From the NCBI RefSeq assembly GCF_000757605.1, contig NZ_JQAK01000001.1, positions 1,576,627-1,640,626 on the forward strand: 64,000 nucleotides of DNA, read 5' to 3'. The DNA comes from Candidatus Paracaedibacter symbiosus. GTDB lineage: Bacteria; Pseudomonadota; Alphaproteobacteria; Paracaedibacterales; Paracaedibacteraceae. Below the pieces are notes generated by a model, which saw nothing but the letters and a program-made list of their open reading frames with translations, was not told where the DNA came from and made no database searches. This document shows positions 36,992 to 45,944 of this stretch, in pieces; position 1 is the stretch's first letter; every line of letters begins with the position of its first letter. Position numbers and translations under genes: made by a program.

Positions 36992-37976
36992 GCGGGATAC
37001 TCCACTGTGTTACATGGTCACTAAACCAAGCGGTGAGGTTGGGAAGCTTAGCTTCTGCCAAAGAAATCTCGAGTAATCGCCAAACCCGTGGCAGATAACT
37101 TAGATAATGTTTTTTGCCCTGGCCAATCGCCAGTCTGGTAAAAATCCCCAAAATCTTTAAATGACGACCCGCACTTATTACGGCACTGGAACGACGTAAA
37201 AGCTCAAGGTCAAGCTCAGGAAAGGCAGCGCCATATTGCTGCCATAAAGCCTCTTTTAAGGCGGGATTAACATCACGTCGGGCATCTTCAACTAAGGAGA
37301 CAAGATCGTAGCCTACAGGTCCCCACAAGGCATCTTGAAAATCAAGTAAGCCACATTGTTGATGGGTATCACGCCCCGGCAAAAGCATCAAATTATCCAC
37401 GTGATAATCGCGTAAAACAAGGGAACTTGGTTGCTGTCGCAGTGCGATTGTAAATGCTTGCTGCCACAGCGATTCATAGGATTTCCGAGTCGCACTGGAT
37501 GCTTCTTTGTCTTGGGTGGCGGGGTAATACCAGTCCAAAAACAACAAAGCTTCACGTAAAAGTTCGGCTGCCGTGTACTCAGAAACACAGGCTTCTTTCT
37601 GCACAAAATTTCGATGAAGATGAATGAGGGCATCTACTGCAATTCTATAAAGAGCGGGTGTATTTTCTGAGGTTAAGGCACGGGTATAGGTTTGATCACC
37701 AAAATCCTCTAACAAAATAAACCCGTTATCAAAATCGGTCGCTAAAATTGCTGGAGCCGATAACCCTCGATCATACAAAGTTGTGGCAAGTTTACAAAAT
37801 TGCTCTGGCTTTTCACTTAAAGGGGTGTCCATCAACACTACAGACTTTCCATCCTGCTGCCAGCGATAATATTGTCGTGGGGAAGCATCGCCCGCTAAAA
37901 ACACCAAATGCTCAGGATCATAATTATGGGCGACGAGAAATGCCTGGCGTTGTTGTTCACGTACTTTTGATGCCAT
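36981..37976 (-). CDS. amgK: Anomeric MurNAc/GlcNAc kinase AmgK (phosphotransferase)
   Basis: An aminoglycoside-phosphotransferase-fold sugar kinase. The glycine-poor ATP site is FLAGDASPRQYYRWQQDGKSVVLMDTP, the hinge FILLEDFGDQTY. The catalytic loop is LVLRDYHVDNLMLLP (Asp, Asn) and the metal site GLLDFQDALWGPVGYDL. Adjacent murU-type and tsaE genes identify it as AmgK, which phosphorylates MurNAc at C1 during murein recycling. I choose the ATG at 37976 (MASKVREQQ), two bases after the tsaE stop, giving 331 residues. A longer frame to 38048 would overlap tsaE. The organism may depend on scavenged wall sugars if MurU is functional. Confidence 0.88.
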   Translation of the reverse strand: MASKVREQQRQAFLVAHNYDPEHLVFLAGDASPRQYYRWQQDGKSVVLMDTPLSEKPEQFCKLATTLYDRGLSAPAILATDFDNGFILLEDFGDQTYTRALTSENTPALYRIAVDALIHLHRNFVQKEACVSEYTAAELLREALLFLDWYYPATQDKEASSATRKSYESLWQQAFTIALRQQPSSLVLRDYHVDNLMLLPGRDTHQQCGLLDFQDALWGPVGYDLVSLVEDARRDVNPALKEALWQQYGAAFPELDLELLRRSSAVISAGRHLKILGIFTRLAIGQGKKHYLSYLPRVWRLLEISLAEAKLPNLTAWFSDHVTQWSIPHVD

Positions 37977-37977
37977 A

Positions 37978-38430
37978 TCAAATTTCGATATCAAAGAAAG
38001 TGTCACTGATGTTACCTCGTAGATATAGGGAAATTTCGCGCCTTGCATCGGGACAAATTTTTATATGTAAGTCAATGCGATTCTCTGGCAAATGGGGGCC
38101 TACTTTTTCTGGCCACTCTATCAGGCAAATTCCCGTATGAAATGCCTCATCCATGCCTAACTCAAAAATTTCTTCTGCTTGCTTAAGGCGATAAAAATCA
38201 CAATGCCATATCTCTCCTGCCATCGTCGAGTAATGTTGTACGATGGTAAAAGTCGGGCTTGGTATGTCATCCAAAGAGGGGTCTAGGGTTTTCAAGATCT
38301 GCCGAGCAAAGCTGGTTTTTCCTGCTCCCAAATCTCCCCACAAACAGAGAGAAACACCCGAATGAAGTCGCAAGGCAATTTGCCGTGCTAACTTTTCCAT
38401 CTTTTCAAGGTTTAATGAATGAAAAATCAT
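37978..38430 (-). CDS. tsaE: tRNA threonylcarbamoyladenosine biosynthesis ATPase TsaE
   Basis: A 150-residue P-loop ATPase needed with TsaB and TsaD for the t6A modification of ANN-decoding tRNAs. The Walker A is WGDLGAGKTSFAR (about residues 31-43). PSPTFTIVQHY and HCDFYRLKQAEE are the family motifs, and ICLIEWPEKVG carries the conserved EWPE. It starts the minus-strand operon tsaE-amgK-murU-addB. Confidence 0.95.
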   Translation of the reverse strand: MIFHSLNLEKMEKLARQIALRLHSGVSLCLWGDLGAGKTSFARQILKTLDPSLDDIPSPTFTIVQHYSTMAGEIWHCDFYRLKQAEEIFELGMDEAFHTGICLIEWPEKVGPHLPENRIDLHIKICPDARREISLYLRGNISDTFFDIEI

Positions 38431-38562
38431 CTTTTTAAGTATTTTGAGTGTATACTAATAATATATAGCGCATGAACGGATTATTAGTAAATTCGTTTCA
38501 TAATTGAGTTAAGAAGATTCTCTCTCTACGATGGAATGTAGACGATAAAAGGGATGTTTTTT

Positions 38563-39546
38563 ATGAAAATATGGGGGATTCACTCCGGCATTCGTGAGAA
38601 TGATGAACAAATTCAAAGCTTAGGCCAAGAATTTTCTGGCCACTTTGAGTTTAAATCAGCAACCCTTAAACCATTGTGGCGGCATGTTACTTCTTTTTTA
38701 GGGTATACTCATGATTCTTTTTTTGAGCATGGAGCCGATCAACTTGTTGCTCCTTGGCCCGATATTATCATTAATGGTCATCCCTCTACTGCTGCGATCG
38801 CAATGATGGTTAAACAACGCAGCCATAATAAGAGTTTCCTTATTAATGTGCATCGTCCTGAAATCTCACACGCCAGTTTTGATCTTATCATTGCACCGGA
38901 ACATGAAAAGATTCAAGCAAGCAATGTCTTTCCTATCACGGGATTTTTAAATGGGATCAAACCAGAAAAATTAAGTAAAAAAAACTACGCTTACACCTTT
39001 GATCATTTGCCAACACCCCAGATTCTCGTGCTCGGTGGTGATGAGGCGCAGACAGTGTTGTTAAGTGATACTGAAGTTGCGCATATTGCCGATGATTTGA
39101 GCCAGCTACAAAATAAAATTGGCGGGACGTTAATTATTAGCCAAACCCTTGATCCAGATCACCGCCTGAAGGCAAAAGTGGATACCATTCAAAAAACACC
39201 TGCCTTTTTTCTAGATCAGGATCATCCGTTGATTGGGGCTTTTGCTTGGGCTGATATTATCGTCTGTGTGGGTGATGAAATCGCTAATTTGTCAAAGGCT
39301 TGTTCTACTGGAAAACCAGTTTTGCATTATAAGCTCAACCATGCTACGCCTTACGGTTTTGCCGAGTTTTATCAAAAGTTGTTATCGATGAACATGATTG
39401 CCACGATTCATGATAACCTAAGTCAAGCGACTTATCACCCTTTACGTGAGGCTGAACGAGTAGCTAGCCATATTTGTCAACTACTGCATAAAAAAATAAG
39501 GTTAATGTACTCCTTTAAAGTGGCCATTTTTGTGAATAAAAGCTGA
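38563..39546 (+). CDS. ELM1/DUF1022-like protein
   Basis: About 327 residues. The N-terminus MKIWGIHSGIRENDEQIQSLG and segments PDIIINGHPSTAAIAMMVKQ, INVHRPEISHASFDLIIAPEHE and TPQILVLGGDE match the family of mitochondrial-fission ELM1-like proteins found in plants and many Alphaproteobacteria. These have a glycosyltransferase-like two-lobe fold. The bacterial function is not established. I choose the ATG at 38563, whose AAAAGGG site is better spaced than that of the ATG at 38554. The last 45 bases overlap the DUF465 gene on the other strand. The usual C-terminus may be altered: the last 20 residues (MYSFKVAIFVNKS) look unlike the family. Confidence 0.75.
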   Translation: MKIWGIHSGIRENDEQIQSLGQEFSGHFEFKSATLKPLWRHVTSFLGYTHDSFFEHGADQLVAPWPDIIINGHPSTAAIAMMVKQRSHNKSFLINVHRPEISHASFDLIIAPEHEKIQASNVFPITGFLNGIKPEKLSKKNYAYTFDHLPTPQILVLGGDEAQTVLLSDTEVAHIADDLSQLQNKIGGTLIISQTLDPDHRLKAKVDTIQKTPAFFLDQDHPLIGAFAWADIIVCVGDEIANLSKACSTGKPVLHYKLNHATPYGFAEFYQKLLSMNMIATIHDNLSQATYHPLREAERVASHICQLLHKKIRLMYSFKVAIFVNKS

Positions 39547-39720
39547 GTCCGAATTATTATAGAGTTTAAGGCGCTCGATCTCTTCCTTAATCTTTAACTT
39601 CTGCTTCTTCATCTCATGTACAGAGACATCATCCGTATTTGTCAGCTCAATCTCATGAATCTTATAATCAAGTTTAGAATGCCGTTCAAGAAGTTGCTTT
39701 AAATGAGACTCTATTACCAT
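39502..39720 (-). CDS. YdcH/DUF465-family small coiled-coil protein
   Basis: A 72-residue protein starting MVIESHLKQLLERHSKLDYKI, with DVSVHEMKKQKLKIKEEIERL. This is the short DUF465 coiled-coil pattern (Leu/Lys/Glu heptads, KKxKLxLKDEI). Function is unknown in this family. GGGAGGT upstream of the ATG at 39720 supports this start over one 10 codons longer. The 3' end runs into the ELM1-like gene on the opposite strand; its last 17 residues (NNSDSAFIHKNGHFKGVH) overlap that gene. Confidence 0.8.
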   Translation of the reverse strand: MVIESHLKQLLERHSKLDYKIHEIELTNTDDVSVHEMKKQKLKIKEEIERLKLYNNSDSAFIHKNGHFKGVH

Positions 39721-39750
39721 GGCATTGACCTCCCTCTCAAAAAAGAACAC

Positions 39751-40120
39751 CTGTGCTAAACTTCGTATCCGTTATGAGAGTTTGGCAGGAACTTTCCAGT
39801 CAAGATACGGAATTTAGCTTTATAAAATATGGAGTAAAATAAAGGCTGGTCAAGGGAAAGAGGTAACTTAGTATAAGAATATTTTAAAGACAGAGTTGAG
39901 GCCAACAAAGCTTATGCTTTTGCCAATGAGTGAGTAAGGTGAATGAATGAAATATCCGGAAAGAAGGTGAAGGCGGGGAAGAATGATCTGAGGCGGGGAG
40001 ACTCGATAAATTCTTCATTTCTCTTGAAAAATGGAAAAATAGTCACTACACCATAAAATATAATAATGGTTGTTATGTTGGGGAGTCACGTTAACGAGAT
40101 GATTCCAGAAAGGCAGTAAA
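39751..40120. other. 370-base gap without a recognisable gene
   Basis: Only a 37-codon frame (39943-40056) with a GGTGA site is visible, and it has no known features. Two copies of GAGGCGGGGA-like sequence lie close together near 39970-40000. A GATTCCAGAAAGGCAG stretch before 40121 is the probable ribosome binding site for DUF2798. Confidence 0.4.
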
Positions 40121-40396
40121 ATGAGCACTTTTAAGCAAACTCAAAAATCCTTACACTTTAAAAAAATTCCAGCACGCTATCTTGGAATTGTAATGCCGTT
40201 TATTTTATCTTTTTTCATCTCTGGAATTATTTCCGCCATTCTCACAATCAAGAATGGTGGGTTTCAATCAGGAGTATTCTTTATTTGGCTAAGTTCCTGG
40301 GGGCTTGCCTGGAGCATTGCATTTCCCAGTGTTCTTATTATGTTGCCAATCGTCAGGCGTTTTGTGGGACTGATTGTCGAACCAACTAACCATTAG
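40121..40396 (+). CDS. DUF2798 two-helix membrane protein
   Basis: A 91-residue membrane protein: KIPARYLGIVMPFILSFFISGIISAI is the first membrane segment with the family's KIPARY start. A short loop (TIKNGGFQSG) follows, then WLSSWGLAWSIAFPSVLIMLPIVRRFVGLIV as second segment with the conserved WLSxWGLxWxIAFP. Function is unknown. It is monocistronic on the plus strand, upstream of addA by 92 bases. AGAAAGGCAG is the ribosome site. Confidence 0.85.
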   Translation: MSTFKQTQKSLHFKKIPARYLGIVMPFILSFFISGIISAILTIKNGGFQSGVFFIWLSSWGLAWSIAFPSVLIMLPIVRRFVGLIVEPTNH

Positions 40397-40488
40397 GGTC
40401 ATCACATCAAGTATTTGCATAAAAAGAAATGCGCAGAATCTAAAAAACAATCGAACTATGATCTTTCCTCTTTAATCCCAAAGAGTAT

Positions 40489-43400
40489 ATGCCTATGACT
40501 CAAGAACTTTTAGATCAAGCAATTCACCAACAACAATTGGCAGCCAACCCTTTGGCTTGTGCCTGGGTGAGTGCATCGGCGGGAACCGGTAAAACCAAAG
40601 TTCTGATTGACAGGCTGCTCGCTTTATTGTTAAGCGGTGTGGACCCTCAGCATATTTTATGTCTGACCTTTACTAAGGCTGCAGCCGCTGAAATGCAGCA
40701 ACGTCTTTTAGGGGCATTGCAAGATTGGGTTTTGCAGGATGAAGCAAAGCTCCAGAAAACCTTAACCTTATTATTGGCAAAAGCCCCGACATTGGAGCAA
40801 TTAGCCCGAGCCCGGCAACTTTACACCCTTGCTTTAGAGACGCCAGGTGGCTTAAAAATCGCCACTATTCACGGTTTTTGCCAGACATTATTAAATCGAT
40901 TTCCGTTGGAAGCAGGAATTACCCCGAACCCAGATATCATGGATGAAGTCCAAAGTGCTGAGCTGTTGGACCAAGCAAAACGCCGCGCGTTAACCAATGC
41001 ACTGGGTCAAACTCAGCAGAGCTTGACAGAAATTTTAGTCTCCCATTTTAAGGATGGATCTTTTCAGACGGCGCTCCAAGAAATGGTTGACAATCGGCGT
41101 TATTTTAGACGCGTTATGGAAAAGTATCCGGATATGGCCTCGTATGCAATGGCGTTATGTAATAAGTTAGGAGTAGAGATTCAAAAAAATCTCCTCGACC
41201 CAGAACTTAAAAAATCTTATTTTACCAAGGCTTATCAATTAACCCCCTCTGATCGACAGCAGCTCTTGGCAATTTTAGCTGACAATCCTCATCCGGTATT
41301 GGAGAAGTGGCTTATTGCCGAAGCGACCAAAAAATTTGAGTTATTTTCTGAGTATGCAGCCCTCTATCTTACCAAAAAAGGGGAGTACCTTAAAAAGCTA
41401 AAGGTACCGCATGAGGCAGAAGCTACCCAAATTTATCGGCTGAACAAAACCCTAGAATCACTCGAATTAGCGCAAAAGTCAGCGTGTCTCTTTTCTTTAG
41501 GAAGTGCTATTTTTCAGGAGTATCAACTCCTTAAGCAACGGCAAAATCTATTGGATTATGAGGATTTGATTGAAAAGACAATTAATCTTTTAACCCAACC
41601 AGAAATCTCCCCTTGGATTCTTTATAAACTCGATGGTGGGATTCAGCATTTATTGGTGGATGAAGCGCAAGACACTAACCCAGATCAGTGGCGTGTCATT
41701 TTAGCGCTGACAGAAGATTTTTTGACCCCCCATAAAAAACATCGCACAATTTTTGTGGTGGGCGATGTAAAACAGTCAATCTACAGTTTTCAAGGCGCAA
41801 GTCCCCGCGACTTTATTACCCTGCGTGACTGGTATCGACAAAAATGCGAGGCCATTGGTCAAACTTGGTTGGATATTGATCTTTGTGTCTCTTTTCGGTC
41901 AACTCCAGAAGTTCTATCGGTGGTTGATAGGATTGTCAATCAACCGGATCATCAGCTGGACATCCAGTTTCGTGAAGCACAAACCCAGCATTTGCCCTTT
42001 CGGGCCCCTCAGCCGAGCGGGGCCCCAGGAGGTGTTTATTTATTGCCAGCTGTTTTGATGCCAAAGCAGTCCTTATCTTTAGAGCCTTGGCCAATTCCTG
42101 ATAAACCCTGCCATTTGGAAACATCGCTTGATCAGGTATGTCAACAGATAACCATGAAAATTCAAGAGTTATTGGGCAGTCAAGCAATCTTATCTGCCAC
42201 GGGGAAACCGATCCAACCTAAGGATATTTTGGTGCTCGTTAAACAGCGCGGGGAGTTGGCACCCCAACTCATTCGTACTCTCAAAAAACAGGGAATCCCT
42301 GTGGCAGGGATGGATCGCTTTTTGCTGAACAGTCACTTAGCTGTGCAAGACTTGGTAGCGCTTAGCCAATTTTTACTCTTGCCTCAGGATGACCTTGCCT
42401 TGGCCTGCGTGTTGAAAGGGCCCCTGATTGAGTTGACCGAAGACGAATTAATGCAGTTGGCTGCTGATAGACCAGAATCCTTGTGGCAAGAATTGAGCCG
42501 ACGTCAGACGGATTCTGCTAAACTTCAGGTGGTATTTGATTTTTTGAAAAGACTGTTGGGAGAAGTCGACTATCTCACTCCTTATCAGCTCTATCATCTG
42601 ATTTTATTTAAATTACAGGGGCTTCAAAAATTTAGATCTCACTTTGGTCGGGAAGCAGATGATGCGCTTTTCGAGTTTTTGACCTATGCCTTTAAAGCGT
42701 CTGAAAATAACTTGGCAACCTTACAACAGTTTTTAGGTGACTTACAAAACACCCCCCAACATATAAAGCGAGATGGCGCAGATAATTCTCAAAATCAAAT
42801 TCGACTGATGACTGTACATGGGTCGAAAGGGTTGCAAGCGCCAGTTGTTTTCATTGTGGAACAGTTTAAGACGCGAACAATGCCAGACCGCTTATTATGG
42901 GAGTTCGATAATGTAGGCGAAGCACAGTTTATGCTGATGCGTCCCCGAAACGACACAGATACTATTTATACCAGCGAGCTGAAAGCTAAAGTAACACAGT
43001 TAGAAGCGCAAGAAGATAAACGTTTGTTTTATGTGGCGTTGACTCGGGCGCAAGATCAACTTTATCTTGCTGGCTATGGGGATAGTGAAATCCCTGAAGC
43101 GTCTTGGTACCAATGGCTAAAGTTTTACGCTATTCCCACAGATGTAAAATCGATATCAGACTATCAGGCCAGAGGGGACGGCGCGATCACAGCGCAGAAT
43201 TGGCTACAGCAACCAGTCAAACATCGTAAAATTACAAAAGTGGAAGCTGAAGATTCCCCCCCACAGACAGAGGCAATGCAACGTGGGGTTTTGATTCATC
43301 GATTATTTGAGTTATTGATGGATCTGCCGGCATCATCTCGAAAAGCGACGGCGATGGCGTATTTAAAGAAGCATAGTTTACCTGATTTCGACGTGTCGTT

Positions 43401-43737
43401 AGCGAGGATTTTAGAGACGCTGCGGCACGAGATTCTACTGCCATTTTGTGAGGGAAGAGCGATTGCAGAAATGGAAATTGCAGCCAAAGATGGAACATTG
43501 TTGCGCCTTGACCGGGTGGTGATGACGGGAAACATAATTAAAATTCTAGATTTTAAAACCTCGGTAAGCTTTCCCTCATCGGTTACAGCAACCCATCCCA
43601 CCATTTTAGCGCAACTACGTGAGTATGCAGCAGCGATGGCAACTATCTATCCAAATCATCATATTGAGTGTTACTTGTTGTGGACAGCCGGGCCTATTTT
43701 GCATTATGTTCCAGAAGAATTGTTATATTCATCATAA
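40489..43737 (+). CDS. addA: Double-strand break repair helicase AddA
   Basis: A 1082-residue UvrD-type helicase with a C-terminal nuclease. ACAWVSASAGTGKTKVLIDRLLALLL is the Q/Walker A region. Then come FTKAAAAEMQQRL, IHGFCQTLLNRFP, LLVDEAQDTNPDQWRVI (Walker B/DEAQ), VVGDVKQSIYSFQGA, MTVHGSKGLQAPVVF and RLFYVALTRAQDQL, all helicase motifs in order. The PD-(D/E)XK end has RLDRVV and IKILDFKTS. Works with AddB to process broken ends. The start is ATG at 40489 or two codons later. trxA follows on the same strand after 235 bases. Confidence 0.95.
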   Translation: MPMTQELLDQAIHQQQLAANPLACAWVSASAGTGKTKVLIDRLLALLLSGVDPQHILCLTFTKAAAAEMQQRLLGALQDWVLQDEAKLQKTLTLLLAKAPTLEQLARARQLYTLALETPGGLKIATIHGFCQTLLNRFPLEAGITPNPDIMDEVQSAELLDQAKRRALTNALGQTQQSLTEILVSHFKDGSFQTALQEMVDNRRYFRRVMEKYPDMASYAMALCNKLGVEIQKNLLDPELKKSYFTKAYQLTPSDRQQLLAILADNPHPVLEKWLIAEATKKFELFSEYAALYLTKKGEYLKKLKVPHEAEATQIYRLNKTLESLELAQKSACLFSLGSAIFQEYQLLKQRQNLLDYEDLIEKTINLLTQPEISPWILYKLDGGIQHLLVDEAQDTNPDQWRVILALTEDFLTPHKKHRTIFVVGDVKQSIYSFQGASPRDFITLRDWYRQKCEAIGQTWLDIDLCVSFRSTPEVLSVVDRIVNQPDHQLDIQFREAQTQHLPFRAPQPSGAPGGVYLLPAVLMPKQSLSLEPWPIPDKPCHLETSLDQVCQQITMKIQELLGSQAILSATGKPIQPKDILVLVKQRGELAPQLIRTLKKQGIPVAGMDRFLLNSHLAVQDLVALSQFLLLPQDDLALACVLKGPLIELTEDELMQLAADRPESLWQELSRRQTDSAKLQVVFDFLKRLLGEVDYLTPYQLYHLILFKLQGLQKFRSHFGREADDALFEFLTYAFKASENNLATLQQFLGDLQNTPQHIKRDGADNSQNQIRLMTVHGSKGLQAPVVFIVEQFKTRTMPDRLLWEFDNVGEAQFMLMRPRNDTDTIYTSELKAKVTQLEAQEDKRLFYVALTRAQDQLYLAGYGDSEIPEASWYQWLKFYAIPTDVKSISDYQARGDGAITAQNWLQQPVKHRKITKVEAEDSPPQTEAMQRGVLIHRLFELLMDLPASSRKATAMAYLKKHSLPDFDVSLARILETLRHEILLPFCEGRAIAEMEIAAKDGTLLRLDRVVMTGNIIKILDFKTSVSFPSSVTATHPTILAQLREYAAAMATIYPNHHIECYLLWTAGPILHYVPEELLYSS

Positions 43738-43972
43738 TCCAAAAACCGGTTTTTTAGCTTATGACCTTTGGCGCCTTTTTGATTTAAAACTTCCTTCGGT
43801 AGAGCAGGCTCTCGGCGGACATTTTGAGTTCAAAATTTTGCTCAAACCTCATGCCTAAAACTCTCGGTTTTTGAACCACGAAGAGTATGATAGAAAAAAA
43901 GGCCACTTTCTTCTAAAGGTTAGTGTGCTATATTTTATACAAGAGTAAGCAACCTATTAAGCAGAGGCATAA

Positions 43973-44296
43973 ATGTCATCATTACATCAAACAAGCGATA
44001 ATACGTTTAATCAAGACGTTCTCTTGTCAAGTACTCCCGTTCTTGTGGATTTTTGGGCTGAATGGTGCGGTCCGTGCAGGATGATCACGCCAATCTTAGA
44101 AGAAGTTTCCAAGGAAATGGGTGAGAAAATTAAAATCGTTAAGATTAATATCGACCAAAACCCAAATGTTCCAGCTCAATTTGGCGTACGCAGTATTCCC
44201 ACATTGACTCTTTTTAAAGATGGGCAAGCTGTTTCTACCAAAGTTGGTGTTTTACCAAAAGGTAAAATCGTTGAGTGGATCCAAGCTTCCCTCTAA
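43973..44296 (+). CDS. trxA: Thioredoxin
   Basis: A 107-residue thioredoxin with the active site WAEWCGPCR (Cys32, Cys35) and the cis-proline SIPTLTLFKDGQ. It is a disulfide reductant of the cytoplasm. The ATG follows a GCAGAGG stretch. It lies downstream of addA, as in many Alphaproteobacteria, and has its own terminator. A TATATT-like -10 box is visible about 40 bases upstream of the ATG; the -35 is not clear. Confidence 0.96.
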   Translation: MSSLHQTSDNTFNQDVLLSSTPVLVDFWAEWCGPCRMITPILEEVSKEMGEKIKIVKINIDQNPNVPAQFGVRSIPTLTLFKDGQAVSTKVGVLPKGKIVEWIQASL

Positions 44297-44320
44297 ATTT
44301 ATTTTTCTTATTTTTAATTC

Positions 44321-44355
44321 AACCCATACTGCCGCGAGGTAAGGTGGGTTTTTTT
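44321..44355 (+). terminator. Terminator downstream of trxA
   Basis: AACCCA (44321-44326) pairs with TGGGTT (44345-44350), extended imperfectly by the inner ACT/AGG region, followed by five T. Spacing to the trxA stop is 24 bases. Confidence 0.75.
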
Positions 44356-44654
44356 ATAGACGGCAAACTCCTCCAGTCCATTAAATGGTTACAAGATCAC
44401 CTTCACTTAATCCAAGAAAAAAGCCAACATACAAGGGGATCTGCGTGTACTTTTTAATGGCTCAATTAAGTTAACGGCAAACTAATAGATCGCCATGATG
44501 GTGTCCTTTTTTGCTAGAATCCCGTCCAAGAGCCAATATTATCAAAAAATTAGTGACTTTAGCATTTATTTTATTCAAATTACGTAAGAGATATAAAATA
44601 AAAAATCTTAAAACACAAAAGTTTTAACATTAATTTTAGAATGGATAATGCCCA
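44356..44654. other. 300-base gap, boundary between core and accessory regions
   Basis: No gene is recognised. The sequence becomes strongly AT-rich here. CGGCAAACT occurs twice (near 44362 and 44473) about 110 bases apart. The promoter of the following secreted protein should be in the A/T-rich part after 44580. Confidence 0.35.
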
Positions 44655-45738
44655 ATGAAGTTTAATTTCTTTTTTTGTTCATACTTATTTCCACACCTCT
44701 CTTTAGCATGGAGGTTGATTCTACTAACACAAGAAGTAAAAGGAATCTCCACGCGCATATATCTATTTTAGATCAAACGACTTATTTTGAGGTAGCTCCA
44801 CAAAGAACAAAACGTCGACGTACTGAGGGGTGGTCTTCCTCATCTGATTTGCCAAATTGGTTGCTAGATAAAAATTTAACTTCAAAAGAGAAGCTGAAAA
44901 AATTACTTAGACTTTCAGAAGCAAATAAAGGTCTAACAGCTGCTGAAACGGATAAAGGTTTGCAACTTGTGAGTTATATGTATAGGGGCTTCATGGCTGG
45001 TAGCAAAACTCTAAAAGAGAACCAAAAATTCTTGTCGTTAGGAAAACATCTTCTTCATGCTATTCTGAAGCGTCCTCTTGAGGTTCGTTGCTTTGGTAAA
45101 CATGTGAATTTATTAAAATATTTGGCCAAAATAGGTGATATCGCATATCAGGATCCAACCGATAGGCTAGCTTGTTTTGAAGATTTATTGGCTACTTATA
45201 ATTCCTTTCATACCCACGCAATTGATTTGTTCCGTAAATTTGATTTGCCTTCTCAGGATCAAATATTATATAATGCTGTGTATCTTAAAATTTTTCAATC
45301 GTCTTTGGAACTGACGGAAGATGTTGCTGATCAAAAAAATTATTACTCAATATTATTGAGAGAAATGAACGGATATTATCATTAAGAAAAAATATTGGAG
45401 ACTCTGAGGACATTAACTCATTGTTTAATAGTTATGATCGCCTATACACGTTAGAAGCTGATACTACAGCTAGGTTTAAAATTATAGTTTGTGCAGTAGA
45501 CTGGTGTAAGAAATTGAGTGCAAACTATAGCGTTGCACCCTTAGTTCGACACCTTATAGAACAGTATGCTTCAAAATATAAAAGCTTGAAAACAACCCTT
45601 TTACAAACGATAATTAATGGCCCCCAAGCAAGAATGGACAGACTTTTACCGCCAATCGAACCACCTTTATTAATTTTATCAAGCTTTAAGCATGAATTAG
45701 ATGCCGAAATGTTAGGTAAGTTTACCCTAAACTTTTAG
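44655..45738 (+). pseudogene. Secreted protein of unknown function, frameshifted at least twice
   Basis: From the ATG at 44655 the frame codes MKFNFFF. After the T7 run (44670-44676) the sensible continuation is one frame over (LFILISTPLFSMEVDSTN), together making a clean signal peptide. One extra T would restore it. The second frame then runs to 45385, with KRRRTEGWSSSS early and a helical, Leu/Lys-rich body. Near 45350-45385 coding continues in another frame (ERILSLRKNIGDSEDINSLF through to FTLNF, stop at 45738). The whole would be about 360 residues. The family is unknown. The N-terminal design matches the next gene (signal, MEVD, basic KRxRT motif). Confidence 0.6.
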
Positions 45739-45944
45739 AATAAAAGGTATATAGAACCTATACTCATAAGAAAAAGAGATCAGTTTTATACATATAAAGT
45801 TGCCTTTTCCGTTAAAAATACAGGACATAATTCATAAACTTATTGAACTCATTTTTTTTATATTTATATATAGGGGAAGAAAAATTTTTACCGTATATAA
45901 TTGTAATTTTTTCTTTGATCTTAATAAAAAAGGAACTTTTTCAA
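45739..45944. other. AT-rich spacer upstream of the F-box-like secreted protein
   Basis: About 200 bases without a gene. AAAAAAGGAACT near 45927-45938 is the ribosome binding site for the ATG at 45945. Confidence 0.35.
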
